Shown: positions 53,736 through 63,496 of the stretch, in pieces
How positions within the stretch are numbered: the first letter of the stretch is position 1
Layout of the letters: each line of letters opens with the position of its first letter
NCBI RefSeq assembly: GCF_000473325.1
Contig: NZ_KI421513.1
Span: forward strand, 1,063,217 to 1,127,216
From: Leisingera caerulea DSM 24564
GTDB lineage: Bacteria > Pseudomonadota > Alphaproteobacteria > Rhodobacterales > Rhodobacteraceae
Length of the DNA stretch: 64,000 nucleotides
Reading direction: 5' to 3'
Program-made: the position numbers and the translations under genes
Notes under the pieces: model-generated
Databases searched by the model: none
Seen by the model: the letters and a program-made list of their open reading frames with translations, nothing else
Told to the model about the DNA's origin: nothing

Positions 53736-55871
53736 TTAGCCTTCGGCAGCTTCCTCTTTCTTGATCTCTTCGCCGGTTTCCTGGTCGACAACCTTCATCG
53801 ACAGGCGGACCTTGCCGCGGTCATCAAAGCCCAGCAGCTTGACCTTCACTTCCTGGCCTTCCTTCAGAACGTCCGACGGATGGTTCAGGCGGCGGTTCTC
53901 GATCTGGGAAACGTGCACCAGGCCGTCGCGTTTGCCGAAGAAGTTCACGAAGGCGCCGAAGTCGACGATCTTCACGACCTTGCCGGTGTAGACTTGGCCT
54001 TCTTCCGGCTCTGCCACGATCGAATAGATCATGTCATAGGCCTTTTTGATGGCCTCACCATTCGGGCTGGCGATCTTGATCACGCCATCGTCGTTGATGT
54101 CGACCTTGGCGCCGGACACTTCGACGATCTCGCGGATCACCTTGCCGCCGGAGCCGATCACTTCGCGGATCTTGTCGGTCGGGATCTGCATGGTCTCGAT
54201 GCGCGGAGCGTGGACCGAGAACTCGGACGCTTCGGTCAGAGCCTTCGCCATTTCACCCAGAATGTGGATACGGCCGTCCTTGGCTTGCGCCAGGGCTTTC
54301 TCCATGATCTCTGGGGTGATGCCGGCGACCTTGATGTCCATCTGCAGCGAGGTGATGCCGTTTTCGGTACCCGCCACTTTGAAATCCATGTCGCCCAGGT
54401 GATCTTCGTCGCCCAGGATGTCGGACAGAATCGCGTAGGAGCCGTCGTCTTCCAGGATCAGGCCCATCGCAACACCGGCAACCGGTGCTTTCAGCGGAAC
54501 ACCTGCGTCCATCATCGACAGCGAGCCGCCGCAGACCGATGCCATCGAGGACGAACCGTTCGATTCGGTGATCTCGGAGACAACGCGGATAGTGTAGGGG
54601 AAGTCGGTTGCCGCGGGCAGAACCGCCTGCAGCGCACGCCAAGCCAGCTTGCCGTGACCGATTTCGCGGCGGCCCGGAGGGCCCACGCGGCCAACTTCGC
54701 CAACCGAATAGGGCGGGAAGTTGTAATGCAGCAGGAAGTTGGATTTGAAGTTGCCGTGCAGCGCGTCGATGAACTGCTCGTCGTCGCCGGTGCCCAGCGT
54801 GGTCACAACCAGGCCCTGGGTTTCACCGCGGGTGAACAGAGCAGAACCGTGGGTCCGCGGCAGCAGGCCGGTTTCGGACACGATGTCCCGGATCTCGTCG
54901 GTTTTGCGGCCGTCGATACGCTTGCCGGTCTTGACCACGTCACCGCGCAGGATGCCGGCTTCCAGCTTCTTCAGCGCGGAACCCAAGTTGGCATCTTCCA
55001 GCTGTTCTTCGGTCAAAGCAGCCTTGATGGTCTCGCGGGCTGCGGCAACAGCTGCGGTACGCTCCTGCTTGTCGCTGATCGCAAATGCGGCGCGCATCTC
55101 GGTTTCGCCAGCGGCCTTCACGGCTTCATACAGCTCGGAGTAATCCGGCGGGGTGAAGTCGAACGGCTCGTTCGCGGCTTCTTCGGCCAGCGAGATGATC
55201 AGGTCGATCACCGGCTGGATCTGCTCGTGGGCAAACTTCACTGCGCCCAGCATTTCTGCTTCGGACAGTTCGTAAGCTTCCGATTCCACCATCATCACGG
55301 CGTCTTTGGTGCCGGCAACAACCAGGTCCAGACGCTGATCGGGGTTCAGGCGCAGGTCCTGCATGTCATCGACGGTCGGGTTCAGGACGTACTCGCCACC
55401 CTCGAAACCAACGCGGCAGCCTGCAATCGGGCCCATGAAGGGCGCGCCAGACAGGGTCAGTGCAGCCGAAGCCGCGATCATTGCAACCATGTCCGGATCG
55501 TTGACCAGATCGTGGCTCAGCACGGTGCACATCACCAGCACTTCGTTTTTGAAGCCGGGAACGAACAGCGGGCGGATCGGACGGTCGATCAGACGCGCGG
55601 TCAGGGTTTCTTTTTCGGTCGGGCGCGCTTCGCGCTTAAAGAAGCCGCCAGGCACCTTGCCCGCAGCATAGTATTTTTCCTGGTAGTGCACGGTCAGCGG
55701 GAAGAAGTCCTGGCCGGGCTTCTGCTGACGGGCAAAGGTCACGTTGGCCATGACCGAGGTTTCGCCCAGGGTGGCAATCACAGAGCCATCAGCCTGGCGG
55801 GCAACCTTGCCGGTTTCCAGTGTGAGCGTTTCTTCGCCCCACTGCATCGATTTCTTCGTAACGTTAAACAT
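53736..55871 (-). CDS. pnp: Polyribonucleotide nucleotidyltransferase (PNPase)
   Basis: A 711 aa phosphorolytic 3'-5' exonuclease and degradosome component. Order of parts: RNase PH domain 1 (about 10-140), helical linker, RNase PH domain 2 (about 310-550, with [18 protein letters not shown]), KH domain (about 560-620; [20 protein letters not shown]) and S1 domain (about 625-690; [20 protein letters not shown]). Length is normal. The ATG at 55871 is used. Unlike the usual arrangement it does not follow rpsO, which lies over 11 kb away downstream on the same strand. Confidence 0.98.
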   Translation of the reverse strand: MFNVTKKSMQWGEETLTLETGKVARQADGSVIATLGETSVMANVTFARQQKPGQDFFPLTVHYQEKYYAAGKVPGGFFKREARPTEKETLTARLIDRPIRPLFVPGFKNEVLVMCTVLSHDLVNDPDMVAMIAASAALTLSGAPFMGPIAGCRVGFEGGEYVLNPTVDDMQDLRLNPDQRLDLVVAGTKDAVMMVESEAYELSEAEMLGAVKFAHEQIQPVIDLIISLAEEAANEPFDFTPPDYSELYEAVKAAGETEMRAAFAISDKQERTAAVAAARETIKAALTEEQLEDANLGSALKKLEAGILRGDVVKTGKRIDGRKTDEIRDIVSETGLLPRTHGSALFTRGETQGLVVTTLGTGDDEQFIDALHGNFKSNFLLHYNFPPYSVGEVGRVGPPGRREIGHGKLAWRALQAVLPAATDFPYTIRVVSEITESNGSSSMASVCGGSLSMMDAGVPLKAPVAGVAMGLILEDDGSYAILSDILGDEDHLGDMDFKVAGTENGITSLQMDIKVAGITPEIMEKALAQAKDGRIHILGEMAKALTEASEFSVHAPRIETMQIPTDKIREVIGSGGKVIREIVEVSGAKVDINDDGVIKIASPNGEAIKKAYDMIYSIVAEPEEGQVYTGKVVKIVDFGAFVNFFGKRDGLVHVSQIENRRLNHPSDVLKEGQEVKVKLLGFDDRGKVRLSMKVVDQETGEEIKKEEAAEG

Positions 55872-56108
55872 CTAGCGTATCCTAAAAGGGAGCACTCCCG
55901 GCCCTCCGGGTCTCCCGTTTGCGTGGCGGCCCCATTGCCGCCGGCCCCACCTATCTTTCTTTCGCGTGCCGGGGCCCGGGCACATCGTCTCAGATAGGCC
56001 CGCCCATACATGAGTTGGCGGCAAATTGAAAGGGAAAGCAGTGGAGGCCAGCCGCGATGGGCGGCAGTGCGCCTTGCGAACAAGCCACGGCGGCCCCGCA
56101 AAGCAGAC

Positions 56109-56129
56109 GGGCGGGGGCACACCCCGCCC
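56109..56129 (-). terminator. Hairpin after the M16 peptidase genes
   Basis: Stem GGGCGGGG / CCCCGCCC, 10 bp past the stop of the downstream M16 gene, followed on the minus strand by TCTGCTTT. It probably ends the lspA-DUF3035-M16 transcript before the pnp leader. Confidence 0.55.
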
Positions 56130-56138
56130 GGCAAAATA

Positions 56139-57458
56139 TCAATTCGTGGTTTCCAGGCCTTCGGGGCGGCCGGCAATAACGAATTGCAGTCCCTCAGGGT
56201 CCAGGAACTCCGCTGCAAAGCGATTCACAGCTTCCAGGGTGACGGCGTTGATCCGGTCGTTGCGGGTTTCCGCATAGCTGATCGGCAGGTGATCCATCTG
56301 CATCCCCGCCAGGATCGAGGCGATGCGGCTGTTGCCGTCAAACCGCAGCGGATAAGCACCGGTCAGATAGGTCTGAGCGTCCTTCAGCTCTTTTTCTGTC
56401 ACACCGTCTTCGGCCATGCGGCGCCATTCATTGCGGATCACCTCGACCGCTTCGGCCATCTTACCATTGGCGGACGCAACCGATCCCATATAGACCGCCG
56501 CCAGATCCCTCGGCACCAGGTAGGAATAGACCCCATAGGTCAGTCCGCGCTTTTCCCGCACTTCGGTCATCAGGCGGGTTTCAAAAGATCCGCCGCCCAG
56601 AATCTGGTTCATCACATAAGCCGTGAAAAAATCCGGATCTTCGCGCTTAATGCCCTTCTGCCCGAACAGAGCAACCGACTGCGGCGTCTCGAAATCCACG
56701 ACGGTGACACCGCCCTCTATGGAAACCTCTGCCGGGCCGGGGATCGGCGCCCCTTCCGGAGGCAGCGCCCCAAGCAGATCATCCAGCAGCCTGCCCAATT
56801 CCTCGGCAGTTATGTCGCCCACCGCGCTGACATAGAGCCTGTCGCGGGCAAACACCGCCTCGTAAGCGTCGAAGATGTCCTGGCGGCTCAGCGCGGAAAC
56901 GGTTTCCAGCGTGCCCTTGCCGTCGCTGCCATACGGGTGATCGCCAAAAGCCAGTTTGGAAAACACCTCACCAGCGATTTTGTTGGGGTTCTTGGCATCA
57001 GAGCGCAAGCCCGCCAGCACCTGCGCCCTCACCCGGTCCAGCGCATCCTGGTCAAATCGCGGCTCAAACAGGGTCTGGCGCAGCAGTGCCATCGCCTCGT
57101 CCCGGTTTTCAGTCAGGAAGCGGGCGGAAATGGAAACTGCATCCTTGTCCGCGTCATAGGAGAACTCCGCTGCTAGCGATTCCACTGCTCGGGCGTAATC
57201 CTGGGCGCGCAGATCGCCGGAGCCCTCCTCCAGCAGCCCGGTCATCAGGTAGACCGCACCGCGCTTGCCTGGCACATCCAATGAGGTGCCGCCGCGAAAG
57301 CGCAGCTCCAGAGCCGAGAAGGGAATGCTGTGGTCTTCCACCAGCCAGGCCTTGATCCCGCCGGGAGAGGTGACTTCCTCGATCTTGATGCCTGCCCAAG
57401 CGGGCAGGGCCAGGAAGCAGGCCACCAGTGCCGCAGCGAAATATTTCAGCGGGGTCAT
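56139..57458 (-). CDS. M16 family peptidase-like protein, catalytically incomplete
   Basis: A 439 aa protein with a signal peptide (MTPLKYFAAALVACFLALPA, then WAG) and two M16 domains. The HxxEH zinc motif is missing where expected: the region reads GAVYLMTGLLEEGSGD. It therefore probably pairs with the active M16 protein encoded just upstream, as with other two-subunit M16 enzymes, with this subunit holding the substrate. RGLTYGVYSYLVPRDLAAVY near the end is the conserved R/Y substrate-binding motif. The start overlaps the stop of the partner gene by 4 bp. Confidence 0.92.
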   Translation of the reverse strand: MTPLKYFAAALVACFLALPAWAGIKIEEVTSPGGIKAWLVEDHSIPFSALELRFRGGTSLDVPGKRGAVYLMTGLLEEGSGDLRAQDYARAVESLAAEFSYDADKDAVSISARFLTENRDEAMALLRQTLFEPRFDQDALDRVRAQVLAGLRSDAKNPNKIAGEVFSKLAFGDHPYGSDGKGTLETVSALSRQDIFDAYEAVFARDRLYVSAVGDITAEELGRLLDDLLGALPPEGAPIPGPAEVSIEGGVTVVDFETPQSVALFGQKGIKREDPDFFTAYVMNQILGGGSFETRLMTEVREKRGLTYGVYSYLVPRDLAAVYMGSVASANGKMAEAVEVIRNEWRRMAEDGVTEKELKDAQTYLTGAYPLRFDGNSRIASILAGMQMDHLPISYAETRNDRINAVTLEAVNRFAAEFLDPEGLQFVIAGRPEGLETTN

Positions 57459-58798
57459 TGGGTTACCTCTTCGTCGCGCGTCATCCAACCGGTGACAGAT
57501 GTTTCGGGCCGCAGAACCTCCTTGGCGGCGGCGATGATCTCATCCGCCGTGACCGATTGCAGGATCTTCGGCCAATCCTGCACATCCTGCACAGTCAGCC
57601 CGATGCTCAGCGCCTGGCCATAGCGGTTGGCAATGCCGTTCACGTTGTCGCGGTCATAGATTTCCGCCGCCCGCAGTTGCAGTTTGATCCGCTCCAGCTG
57701 AGCTTCATCAACACCGTCCTCCAGAAAGCGGGCGATTGTGGCATCCAATGCCGCCTCCGCGTCGTGCATGCTGACGCCCTCGGCCGGAACGATCAGAAAG
57801 GTAAAGGACGTGTCGTCCAATGTACTGCCCGAATAGAAGGCGCCGGTGTAAACGGCAACCTGCTGGTCGAATTGCAGCGCATTGGCCAAGTAGGAGGTGT
57901 TGCCGCCGCCCAGAAGCTCTGCCAGCAGATACAGGGCTGCAGCTTTCTGCTGGGCGCCGCTGTCGCGCTCTGGCGCCAGATAGGACCGCTGCACGTAGGG
58001 CTGCGCGACGCGGGGATCCTCGAATGTCAGCCGGCGGGCCGCGGTCTGCGGCGGCTCCTGGCTGCGGAAGCGCTCCGGCAGGTCCGGATTGGCCGGGATT
58101 ACGCCGTAATACTTCTCGGCAAGCGCCTTCACTTCTTCGGGCTGCACATCACCGGAGACGACCAGGATGGCATTGTTGGGCGCGTAATAGGTTTGATAGA
58201 AGGACAGCGCGTCCTCCATATCCAGGCTTTCCATCTCGTGCCGCCAGCCGATCACCGGCTGGCCGTAACGGTGATTGAGGTATTGCACGGCCTGCAGCTG
58301 CTCGCGGAACAGGGCGACCGGGTCATTGTCGGTGCGCTGGTTGCGCTCTTCCAGGATCACCTCGCGCTCGGTGGCGATATCCTCCTCGCTGAGGCGGAGA
58401 TTGGTCATCCGGTCGCTTTCCATCTGCATCATCAGCTCCAGCCGGTCGGCGGCGACGCGCTGGAAATAGGCCGTGTAGTCATAGCTGGTGAAAGCGTTAT
58501 CCTGGCCGCCGTTTGCGCGCACAGTGGCCGACAGCTCTCCGGGGGCGAGCTTGTCGGTGCCCTTGAACAGCAGGTGCTCCAGAAAATGGGCGACTCCGGA
58601 CTGGCCCGGCGGCTCATCTGCAGAACCGGCCCGGTACCAGACCATCTGCTGCACCACCGGTGCACGGTGGTCCTCGATCACGACAACGTCCATGCCGTTG
58701 TCCAGGGTGAACGCGGTCACCGCGTCGTCCCCGGCCCGCAGGGGGCCGGACAAAACGGTAATCAGCGCCGCGGCGGCCAATGTGATCCTGTGGATCAT
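57455..58798 (-). CDS. M16 family zinc peptidase, active subunit
   Basis: A 447 aa periplasmic peptidase with signal peptide (MIHRITLAAAALITVLSG, then PLRAG) and the intact HxxEH motif in VAHFLEHLLFKGT, plus the distal Glu region IATEREVILEERN. This family degrades peptides or processes outer-membrane-related proteins; the substrate here is unknown. It forms a two-gene unit with the inactive partner (ATGA overlap) and follows the DUF3035 lipoprotein and lspA genes, suggesting an envelope role. Confidence 0.95.
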   Translation of the reverse strand: MIHRITLAAAALITVLSGPLRAGDDAVTAFTLDNGMDVVVIEDHRAPVVQQMVWYRAGSADEPPGQSGVAHFLEHLLFKGTDKLAPGELSATVRANGGQDNAFTSYDYTAYFQRVAADRLELMMQMESDRMTNLRLSEEDIATEREVILEERNQRTDNDPVALFREQLQAVQYLNHRYGQPVIGWRHEMESLDMEDALSFYQTYYAPNNAILVVSGDVQPEEVKALAEKYYGVIPANPDLPERFRSQEPPQTAARRLTFEDPRVAQPYVQRSYLAPERDSGAQQKAAALYLLAELLGGGNTSYLANALQFDQQVAVYTGAFYSGSTLDDTSFTFLIVPAEGVSMHDAEAALDATIARFLEDGVDEAQLERIKLQLRAAEIYDRDNVNGIANRYGQALSIGLTVQDVQDWPKILQSVTADEIIAAAKEVLRPETSVTGWMTRDEEVTQ

Positions 58799-58964
58799 CT
58801 GGCGTCCTCCAATTCTTGCGCCCCTGCCCTTGCCCGGCAGGGAGCAGTTACTGCTCTGTTGTTTATTGCAGCCACAATTCACGGCCCGTTGCCAGCAGAA
58901 AGGCTGCTGTCAACCTACGCGGCGGCTGGCGTCTTGCAAGACCGGCTGGCAGAAAAGTGAGCGC

Positions 58965-59486
58965 TCAGGACTCTTCTTCAGGCGGCGAAGACGGTGTCGC
59001 CGCTCCCGCCCTGCGGAACTGGTCGCTGACGGCAAACGGGTCGATGCTTTGCTTGCGGTACAGCTGCTCGTAGCGGTCCACCGGCACGATCTTGATCCGC
59101 CCAAGGTGGCGGTTGCGGTGACGAAACTTCGCGTCTTCCTTGGCCAGGGTGTCACGCACTCCGGGCTCAACACCATAGCGGCTGGAGGCTGTGACCAGCG
59201 CGGCATCGCCAGACGGCACGCCGCTGACGGCAACGAGATCCCCCGGTTTGCCGCCCAGGGCAGCCACCGCTTCGGCCTGCGGATTAACATCGGTCAGATT
59301 AGCTCCCCCAGGGGTCGGCGCCGGCAGGCTGCTGAAATTGTCCGGCGTGCTCAGCGGCTTGGTGGGCAGGACCAGGAATTCATCCGGGCCGGTGCCCGGC
59401 TTCTGAAGAACGCGCAGCCCCTTCTGCGCGCAGCCGGACACTGCCAGCGCGCCAGCCAGAACCATAACTCCGAACGGGATCCGCAT
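58965..59486 (-). CDS. DUF3035 lipoprotein (BamF-like)
   Basis: A 173 aa lipoprotein: signal MRIPFGVMVLAGALAVSGC ends in the lipobox VSGC, then a soluble domain with PDEFLVLPTKPLSTPDNFSS and DVNPQAEAVAALGG. I recall this family being named after the BamF accessory lipoprotein of the Caulobacter outer-membrane assembly machine; the name should be confirmed. Its place directly after lspA, whose product processes lipoproteins, fits an envelope function. Confidence 0.85.
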   Translation of the reverse strand: MRIPFGVMVLAGALAVSGCAQKGLRVLQKPGTGPDEFLVLPTKPLSTPDNFSSLPAPTPGGANLTDVNPQAEAVAALGGKPGDLVAVSGVPSGDAALVTASSRYGVEPGVRDTLAKEDAKFRHRNRHLGRIKIVPVDRYEQLYRKQSIDPFAVSDQFRRAGAATPSSPPEEES

Positions 59487-59541
59487 TGCCCCAAACTCCT
59501 GCCTGTTTCCTGGCGCTTTTAGCGTATTTGCCCGGCAAGGT

Positions 59542-60024
59542 CTACGCAGGCTTTTTGCGGCGCCCGTCAAAGAAGATCAGCCCGGCAGCACCGGCGAAGA
59601 TAAAGATGTCGGCCACGTTGAAAACGAAAGGATTCTGGATGCCGCAGCAGGATGTGTTCAGGAAGTCCAGCACAAAGCCATAAAGCAGCCGGTCCGCGAC
59701 ATTGCCCAGCGCGCCGCCGATCACCAGCCCGGCGGAAAGCTGCATGCCACGGGACTTGTCCTGACCGCGGCAGACCCACACCGCCAGGATCACGCAGATC
59801 ACGGCTGACAGGCTGATCAGAATCCAGCGCGCTGCTTCATCCCCGCCGCCGAAAAGGCCAAAGTTGATGCCGGTGTTCTCGCCGTAGCGGAAATTGAGGA
59901 ACGGCGGCAGCACGTCGATCCGGTGGCGCTGGTCCAGCCCCATCCAGTGGATCACAAAGTACTTGCTGGCTTGGTCCGCCAGGAACGAAAGGGCTGCGCC
60001 CCAGATCATCCAACGTGCTGCCAT
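59542..60024 (-). CDS. lspA: Lipoprotein signal peptidase
   Basis: Inner-membrane aspartic protease of 160 aa that cleaves signal peptides from prolipoproteins after lipid addition. Four helices, and the catalytic pair Asp120 (GFVLDF) and Asp139 (FNVADIF), spaced 19 residues as in characterised enzymes. GGALGNVADRLL is the other conserved block. It starts 17 bp downstream of purH and is followed 56 bp later by a lipoprotein gene, one of its possible substrates. Confidence 0.97.
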   Translation of the reverse strand: MAARWMIWGAALSFLADQASKYFVIHWMGLDQRHRIDVLPPFLNFRYGENTGINFGLFGGGDEAARWILISLSAVICVILAVWVCRGQDKSRGMQLSAGLVIGGALGNVADRLLYGFVLDFLNTSCCGIQNPFVFNVADIFIFAGAAGLIFFDGRRKKPA

Positions 60025-60040
60025 GTCTTAACTGCCCGGC

Positions 60041-61630
60041 TTAGTGGCGGAAGTGGCGCATGCCGGTGAAGACCATGGCCAGGCCTTTCTCGTTGGCCGC
60101 CTTGATCACCTCGTCATCGCGCATCGATCCGCCCGGCTGAATGACGCAGGTGCCGCCCGCGGCGGCTGCTTCCAGCAGACCGTCCGGGAAGGGGAAGAAC
60201 GCGTCCGATGCCACCGCGCAGCCCTTGGCGAGGCTTTCCTTAAGGCCCAGCTCAGCCGCCATACGGCCTGCCTTGGCGGCCGCCACATTGGCGCTGTCCA
60301 AACGGCTCATCTGACCCGCGCCGACACCGACGGTTGCGTTATCCTTCACATAGACGATGGCGTTGGACTTGACGTGCTTGGCAACCTTCCAGGCAAACAG
60401 CAGATCCTGCATCTGCGCATCGGACGGCGCCTTCTCGGTCACCACCTTCAGGTCTTCCATGCCGACGTAGCCGACGTCCTTGTCCTGGACCAGCATGCCG
60501 CCGGCCACCTGCTTGTAAGCCACGATAGGCTTGCGCGGGTCCGGCAGGCCATCGGTCAGCAGCAGGCGCAGGTTTTTCTTTGCGGCAAAGATTTCCTTGG
60601 CCTCGCCAGACGCACCCGGCGCGATGACCACTTCGGTGAAAATCTCGGTGATCTTGGCGGCGGTCTCCGCGTCCAGCGGCTGGTTCAGCGCGACGATGCC
60701 GCCGAAGGCCGAGGTGCGGTCGCAGTCGAACGCCTTCTGATAGGCTTCTGCCAGGGTCGCGCCCTTGGCCACACCGCAGGGGTTGGCGTGTTTGATGATC
60801 GCGACGGCAGGGCTGTCGGCCGGGTCGAACTCCGCCACCAGCTCGTATGCCGCATCAGTGTCGTTGATGTTGTTATAGCTCAGCTCTTTGCCCTGCAGCT
60901 GCACCGCGGTGGCAACACCCGGGCGATTCGAACCATCGGTGTAAAAGGCCGCCTCCTGGTGGCTGTTCTCGCCATAGCGCAGGGTCTGCTTCAGTTCACC
61001 CGCAAAGGCACGGCGGCGCGGAGTCTTTTCCTCCAGCGCCGACGCCAGCCAGTTCGAAACAGCCGCATCATACGCCGCAGTGCGGGCATAGGCGGTCTGG
61101 GCCAGGCGTTGTCGGAAGGCATAAGACGTCTGGCCGTTGTTGTTGTCGAGCTCTGCCAAGAGCGCCTCATAGTCCTGGACGTCGGTCACCACGTTCACGA
61201 ACAGGTGGTTCTTGGAGGCCGCGCGGATCATCGCAGGACCGCCGATGTCGATGTTTTCGATCATCTCATCGTAGTCCGCACCACGCGCCAGCGCTGCCTC
61301 GAACGGATAGAGGTTCACAACCAGCAGGTCGATGGCGCCGATGCCATGTTCCTTCATAGCGGCGACGTGGGTGTCATTATCCCGCAGGGCCAGCAGGCCG
61401 CCATGCACCATCGGGTGCAGGGTCTTCACGCGGCCGTCCATCATTTCCGGGAAACCGGTCACTTCGGAGACGTCTTTCACAGCCAGCCCAGCATCGCGCA
61501 GTGCCTTGGCGGAGCCGCCGGTGGACAGCAGTTCGACACCGCGCGCATCCAGCGCTTTGCCCAGCTCGATCAGGCCGGTCTTGTCGGATACGGAAAGCAG
61601 CGCACGGCGTACGGGGTGAAGGTCGGTCAT
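60041..61630 (-). CDS. purH: Bifunctional AICAR transformylase / IMP cyclohydrolase
   Basis: Carries out the last two steps of IMP synthesis. The 529 aa protein has an N-terminal MGS-type cyclohydrolase domain (about 1-150; [20 protein letters not shown]) and a C-terminal AICAR formyltransferase domain with [14 protein letters not shown] and [12 protein letters not shown]. Length normal. The ATG at 61630 is used. It reads into lspA with 17 bp between, and is preceded by the heparinase-like gene; this order is common in Rhodobacteraceae. Confidence 0.98.
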   Translation of the reverse strand: MTDLHPVRRALLSVSDKTGLIELGKALDARGVELLSTGGSAKALRDAGLAVKDVSEVTGFPEMMDGRVKTLHPMVHGGLLALRDNDTHVAAMKEHGIGAIDLLVVNLYPFEAALARGADYDEMIENIDIGGPAMIRAASKNHLFVNVVTDVQDYEALLAELDNNNGQTSYAFRQRLAQTAYARTAAYDAAVSNWLASALEEKTPRRRAFAGELKQTLRYGENSHQEAAFYTDGSNRPGVATAVQLQGKELSYNNINDTDAAYELVAEFDPADSPAVAIIKHANPCGVAKGATLAEAYQKAFDCDRTSAFGGIVALNQPLDAETAAKITEIFTEVVIAPGASGEAKEIFAAKKNLRLLLTDGLPDPRKPIVAYKQVAGGMLVQDKDVGYVGMEDLKVVTEKAPSDAQMQDLLFAWKVAKHVKSNAIVYVKDNATVGVGAGQMSRLDSANVAAAKAGRMAAELGLKESLAKGCAVASDAFFPFPDGLLEAAAAGGTCVIQPGGSMRDDEVIKAANEKGLAMVFTGMRHFRH

Positions 61631-61654
61631 GGCAGGGCGGTCCTTTTCAAAGGC

Positions 61655-63397
61655 TCAGTCAAACGTCTCGGGTTCGTCCCGGTTCAGGTCTCGCACGGCA
61701 ATGGCAGTCTCCTGCGCCTTGCTGAGCGTCCACCGGACGCGGGTGGCATATCCCATCGCCCGCCCGGATAAAACGATCTGCTTTGCCGCACGCGGCTTCA
61801 AGCGGGTCTTTTCCAGGAAAACGCTTGGCTCCAGCCGCAGCTGGCAGTTGCCGTCATGGCGGAACACCCAGATTTCCCCGCTCTTGAGCGCCATGGATAC
61901 TGCCGCGCCGCCCAAGTCAAGGGCTGCATCCACCTCCGGGTGCAGGTGCAGACGGATGTCAAAGCCGATGCCGCCGTCCTGGCTGGCATCCCGCACCTTG
62001 GTGAACTGGCGTTTGGCGGCATCATCCAAGGCCACCAGCATGTCCTCGCCGCTGAGGCTTCGCCCGTCAAAGGACAATTCCAGCGTACGGGCATGGGTCA
62101 GGCCGAAATGCGCGGCATAGCCGTTATGCCCGCCCTGAAACCGCAAGCCTTCCGCCAGATCGCTCAGCTCCAGCGGCACATCGTCAGGCGCTTCGATCAG
62201 CTCCTCATGGCCGGTGGTTTTATGCGGGGGCGCCAGCCGGGCGCTGGAGTGCCCCTCGATACACAGTGTGGTGTGCGACGGTGTGGCCCGCCCGGCCCGG
62301 CGCCATTCCAGCCCGAAGGTTTCACCAGAGCCGCAATTCACGATCAGCGGCCGCCGCCCCGAGGTCAGCTCAAACGCCAGGGTCGAAGCGTGCCCGTTGT
62401 AAGACGCCTTGCCCTTGGGTGGCGCAGAGGCATCGACAATCACCGAGGTGCGCCGCGCCGACAGCCGGACAAAACCCATCGCCAGCCCGTCGGCATGGCG
62501 CTCCGCCACATGGCTGGCAGCCAGAGCATGATCCAGCCGGCCTTCCAGCCCGCGGCCGCCACCGTGGAACCGTGCCAGGCCGCCATCACTGTGGCGCAGG
62601 GTGCGCAAGGTGGGGGCGATCCGTTCGATGGCAGCGGAATGCGCAGGCGGCACCGCCCGTCCGGCCTCGTGCAAGGCTGCGGCAGCCCAGGTCAGAAGGG
62701 TGAAGACCTCCAGCAGTTCCTCCGGGTTGCGGGTCGGCAACCCGCCTTGTCCGTCGATCTGAGACTCGCATTCAGCCGCCAGCGCCCTGACAGCCGGGTC
62801 TGCCAGCTCCTCCCGCCCCTGCAAGGCAAGGCCTGCATAGATCAGGCCGCACAGGGCCTCGAACCGCGGCAGTCCAGGGGCCGCCCCCTGCCAGCGCTGG
62901 GACAGATACCAGGTCTGCCGCGCCAAGGAGGTGTAGAAAGCTTCAGTCTCATCCTTGTCCTTGCCGCTCAGCAGGAACAGCGCGTGGTTGATCCACCGGA
63001 TCACCCGCCGTCCAGTAAGATCCGGAAGCCAGGCCAGTCCGCCGCCGTGCCCGTGATGCGCAATCCAGCCCCAGACCCATTTCTGCGCCTTGGCACGGGC
63101 CTTGAAATCACCGACCGCAGCCAGGTCGTCGAGCCAGGCAAAGCCGTGCCGCTCAGCATCAAAGGCAGCATCCGGTGCAGCGACCTCCCACAGGCCGGTA
63201 TCCGGCGATTCGACCAGGTAGCCTGCAAACAGCAGGTTGCCCGCCACCAGCTGACGCCCGCGGGCAAAGCTGCCGATGGTCCGCGGTTCAGGCTGCGAGA
63301 CAAAGCCGGTCGCTGCAGGCTGTCTGCGGGCCCGCCAAGCGTAATACCGGTTCAGCAGCCGGGTGCCGCGGCCTGCCATTCTGTCATAAGTGGACAT
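61655..63397 (-). CDS. Heparinase II/III-like protein, cytoplasmic form
   Basis: A 580 aa protein with an N-terminal alpha/alpha toroid region (about 30-330) and a C-terminal heparinase II/III beta-sandwich (about 340-560; ELTSGRRPLIVNCGSGETFG and HTTLCIEGHSSARL). There is no signal peptide, unusual for a polysaccharide lyase. The start MSTYDRMAGRGTRLLNRYY lies at 63397. It is conserved between rsmB and purH in this bacterial family; a role in cell-surface sugar or a non-lyase role cannot be decided from sequence. Confidence 0.85.
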   Translation of the reverse strand: MSTYDRMAGRGTRLLNRYYAWRARRQPAATGFVSQPEPRTIGSFARGRQLVAGNLLFAGYLVESPDTGLWEVAAPDAAFDAERHGFAWLDDLAAVGDFKARAKAQKWVWGWIAHHGHGGGLAWLPDLTGRRVIRWINHALFLLSGKDKDETEAFYTSLARQTWYLSQRWQGAAPGLPRFEALCGLIYAGLALQGREELADPAVRALAAECESQIDGQGGLPTRNPEELLEVFTLLTWAAAALHEAGRAVPPAHSAAIERIAPTLRTLRHSDGGLARFHGGGRGLEGRLDHALAASHVAERHADGLAMGFVRLSARRTSVIVDASAPPKGKASYNGHASTLAFELTSGRRPLIVNCGSGETFGLEWRRAGRATPSHTTLCIEGHSSARLAPPHKTTGHEELIEAPDDVPLELSDLAEGLRFQGGHNGYAAHFGLTHARTLELSFDGRSLSGEDMLVALDDAAKRQFTKVRDASQDGGIGFDIRLHLHPEVDAALDLGGAAVSMALKSGEIWVFRHDGNCQLRLEPSVFLEKTRLKPRAAKQIVLSGRAMGYATRVRWTLSKAQETAIAVRDLNRDEPETFD

Positions 63398-63496
63398 GCT
63401 CTTTTGCCTCACGCCGGGTTTTTCCAGGGCGTTTTGGCAGGAGCATAGCGCGGGGTACGGCTCAAGTCACCGGGGAATGCCCGGCACGCCCCGGGC

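Noticed and set aside
53634..55997. 787-codon open frame opposite pnp
   Set aside because: The same kind of antisense shadow: it exactly overlies pnp, and its product has unnatural composition.
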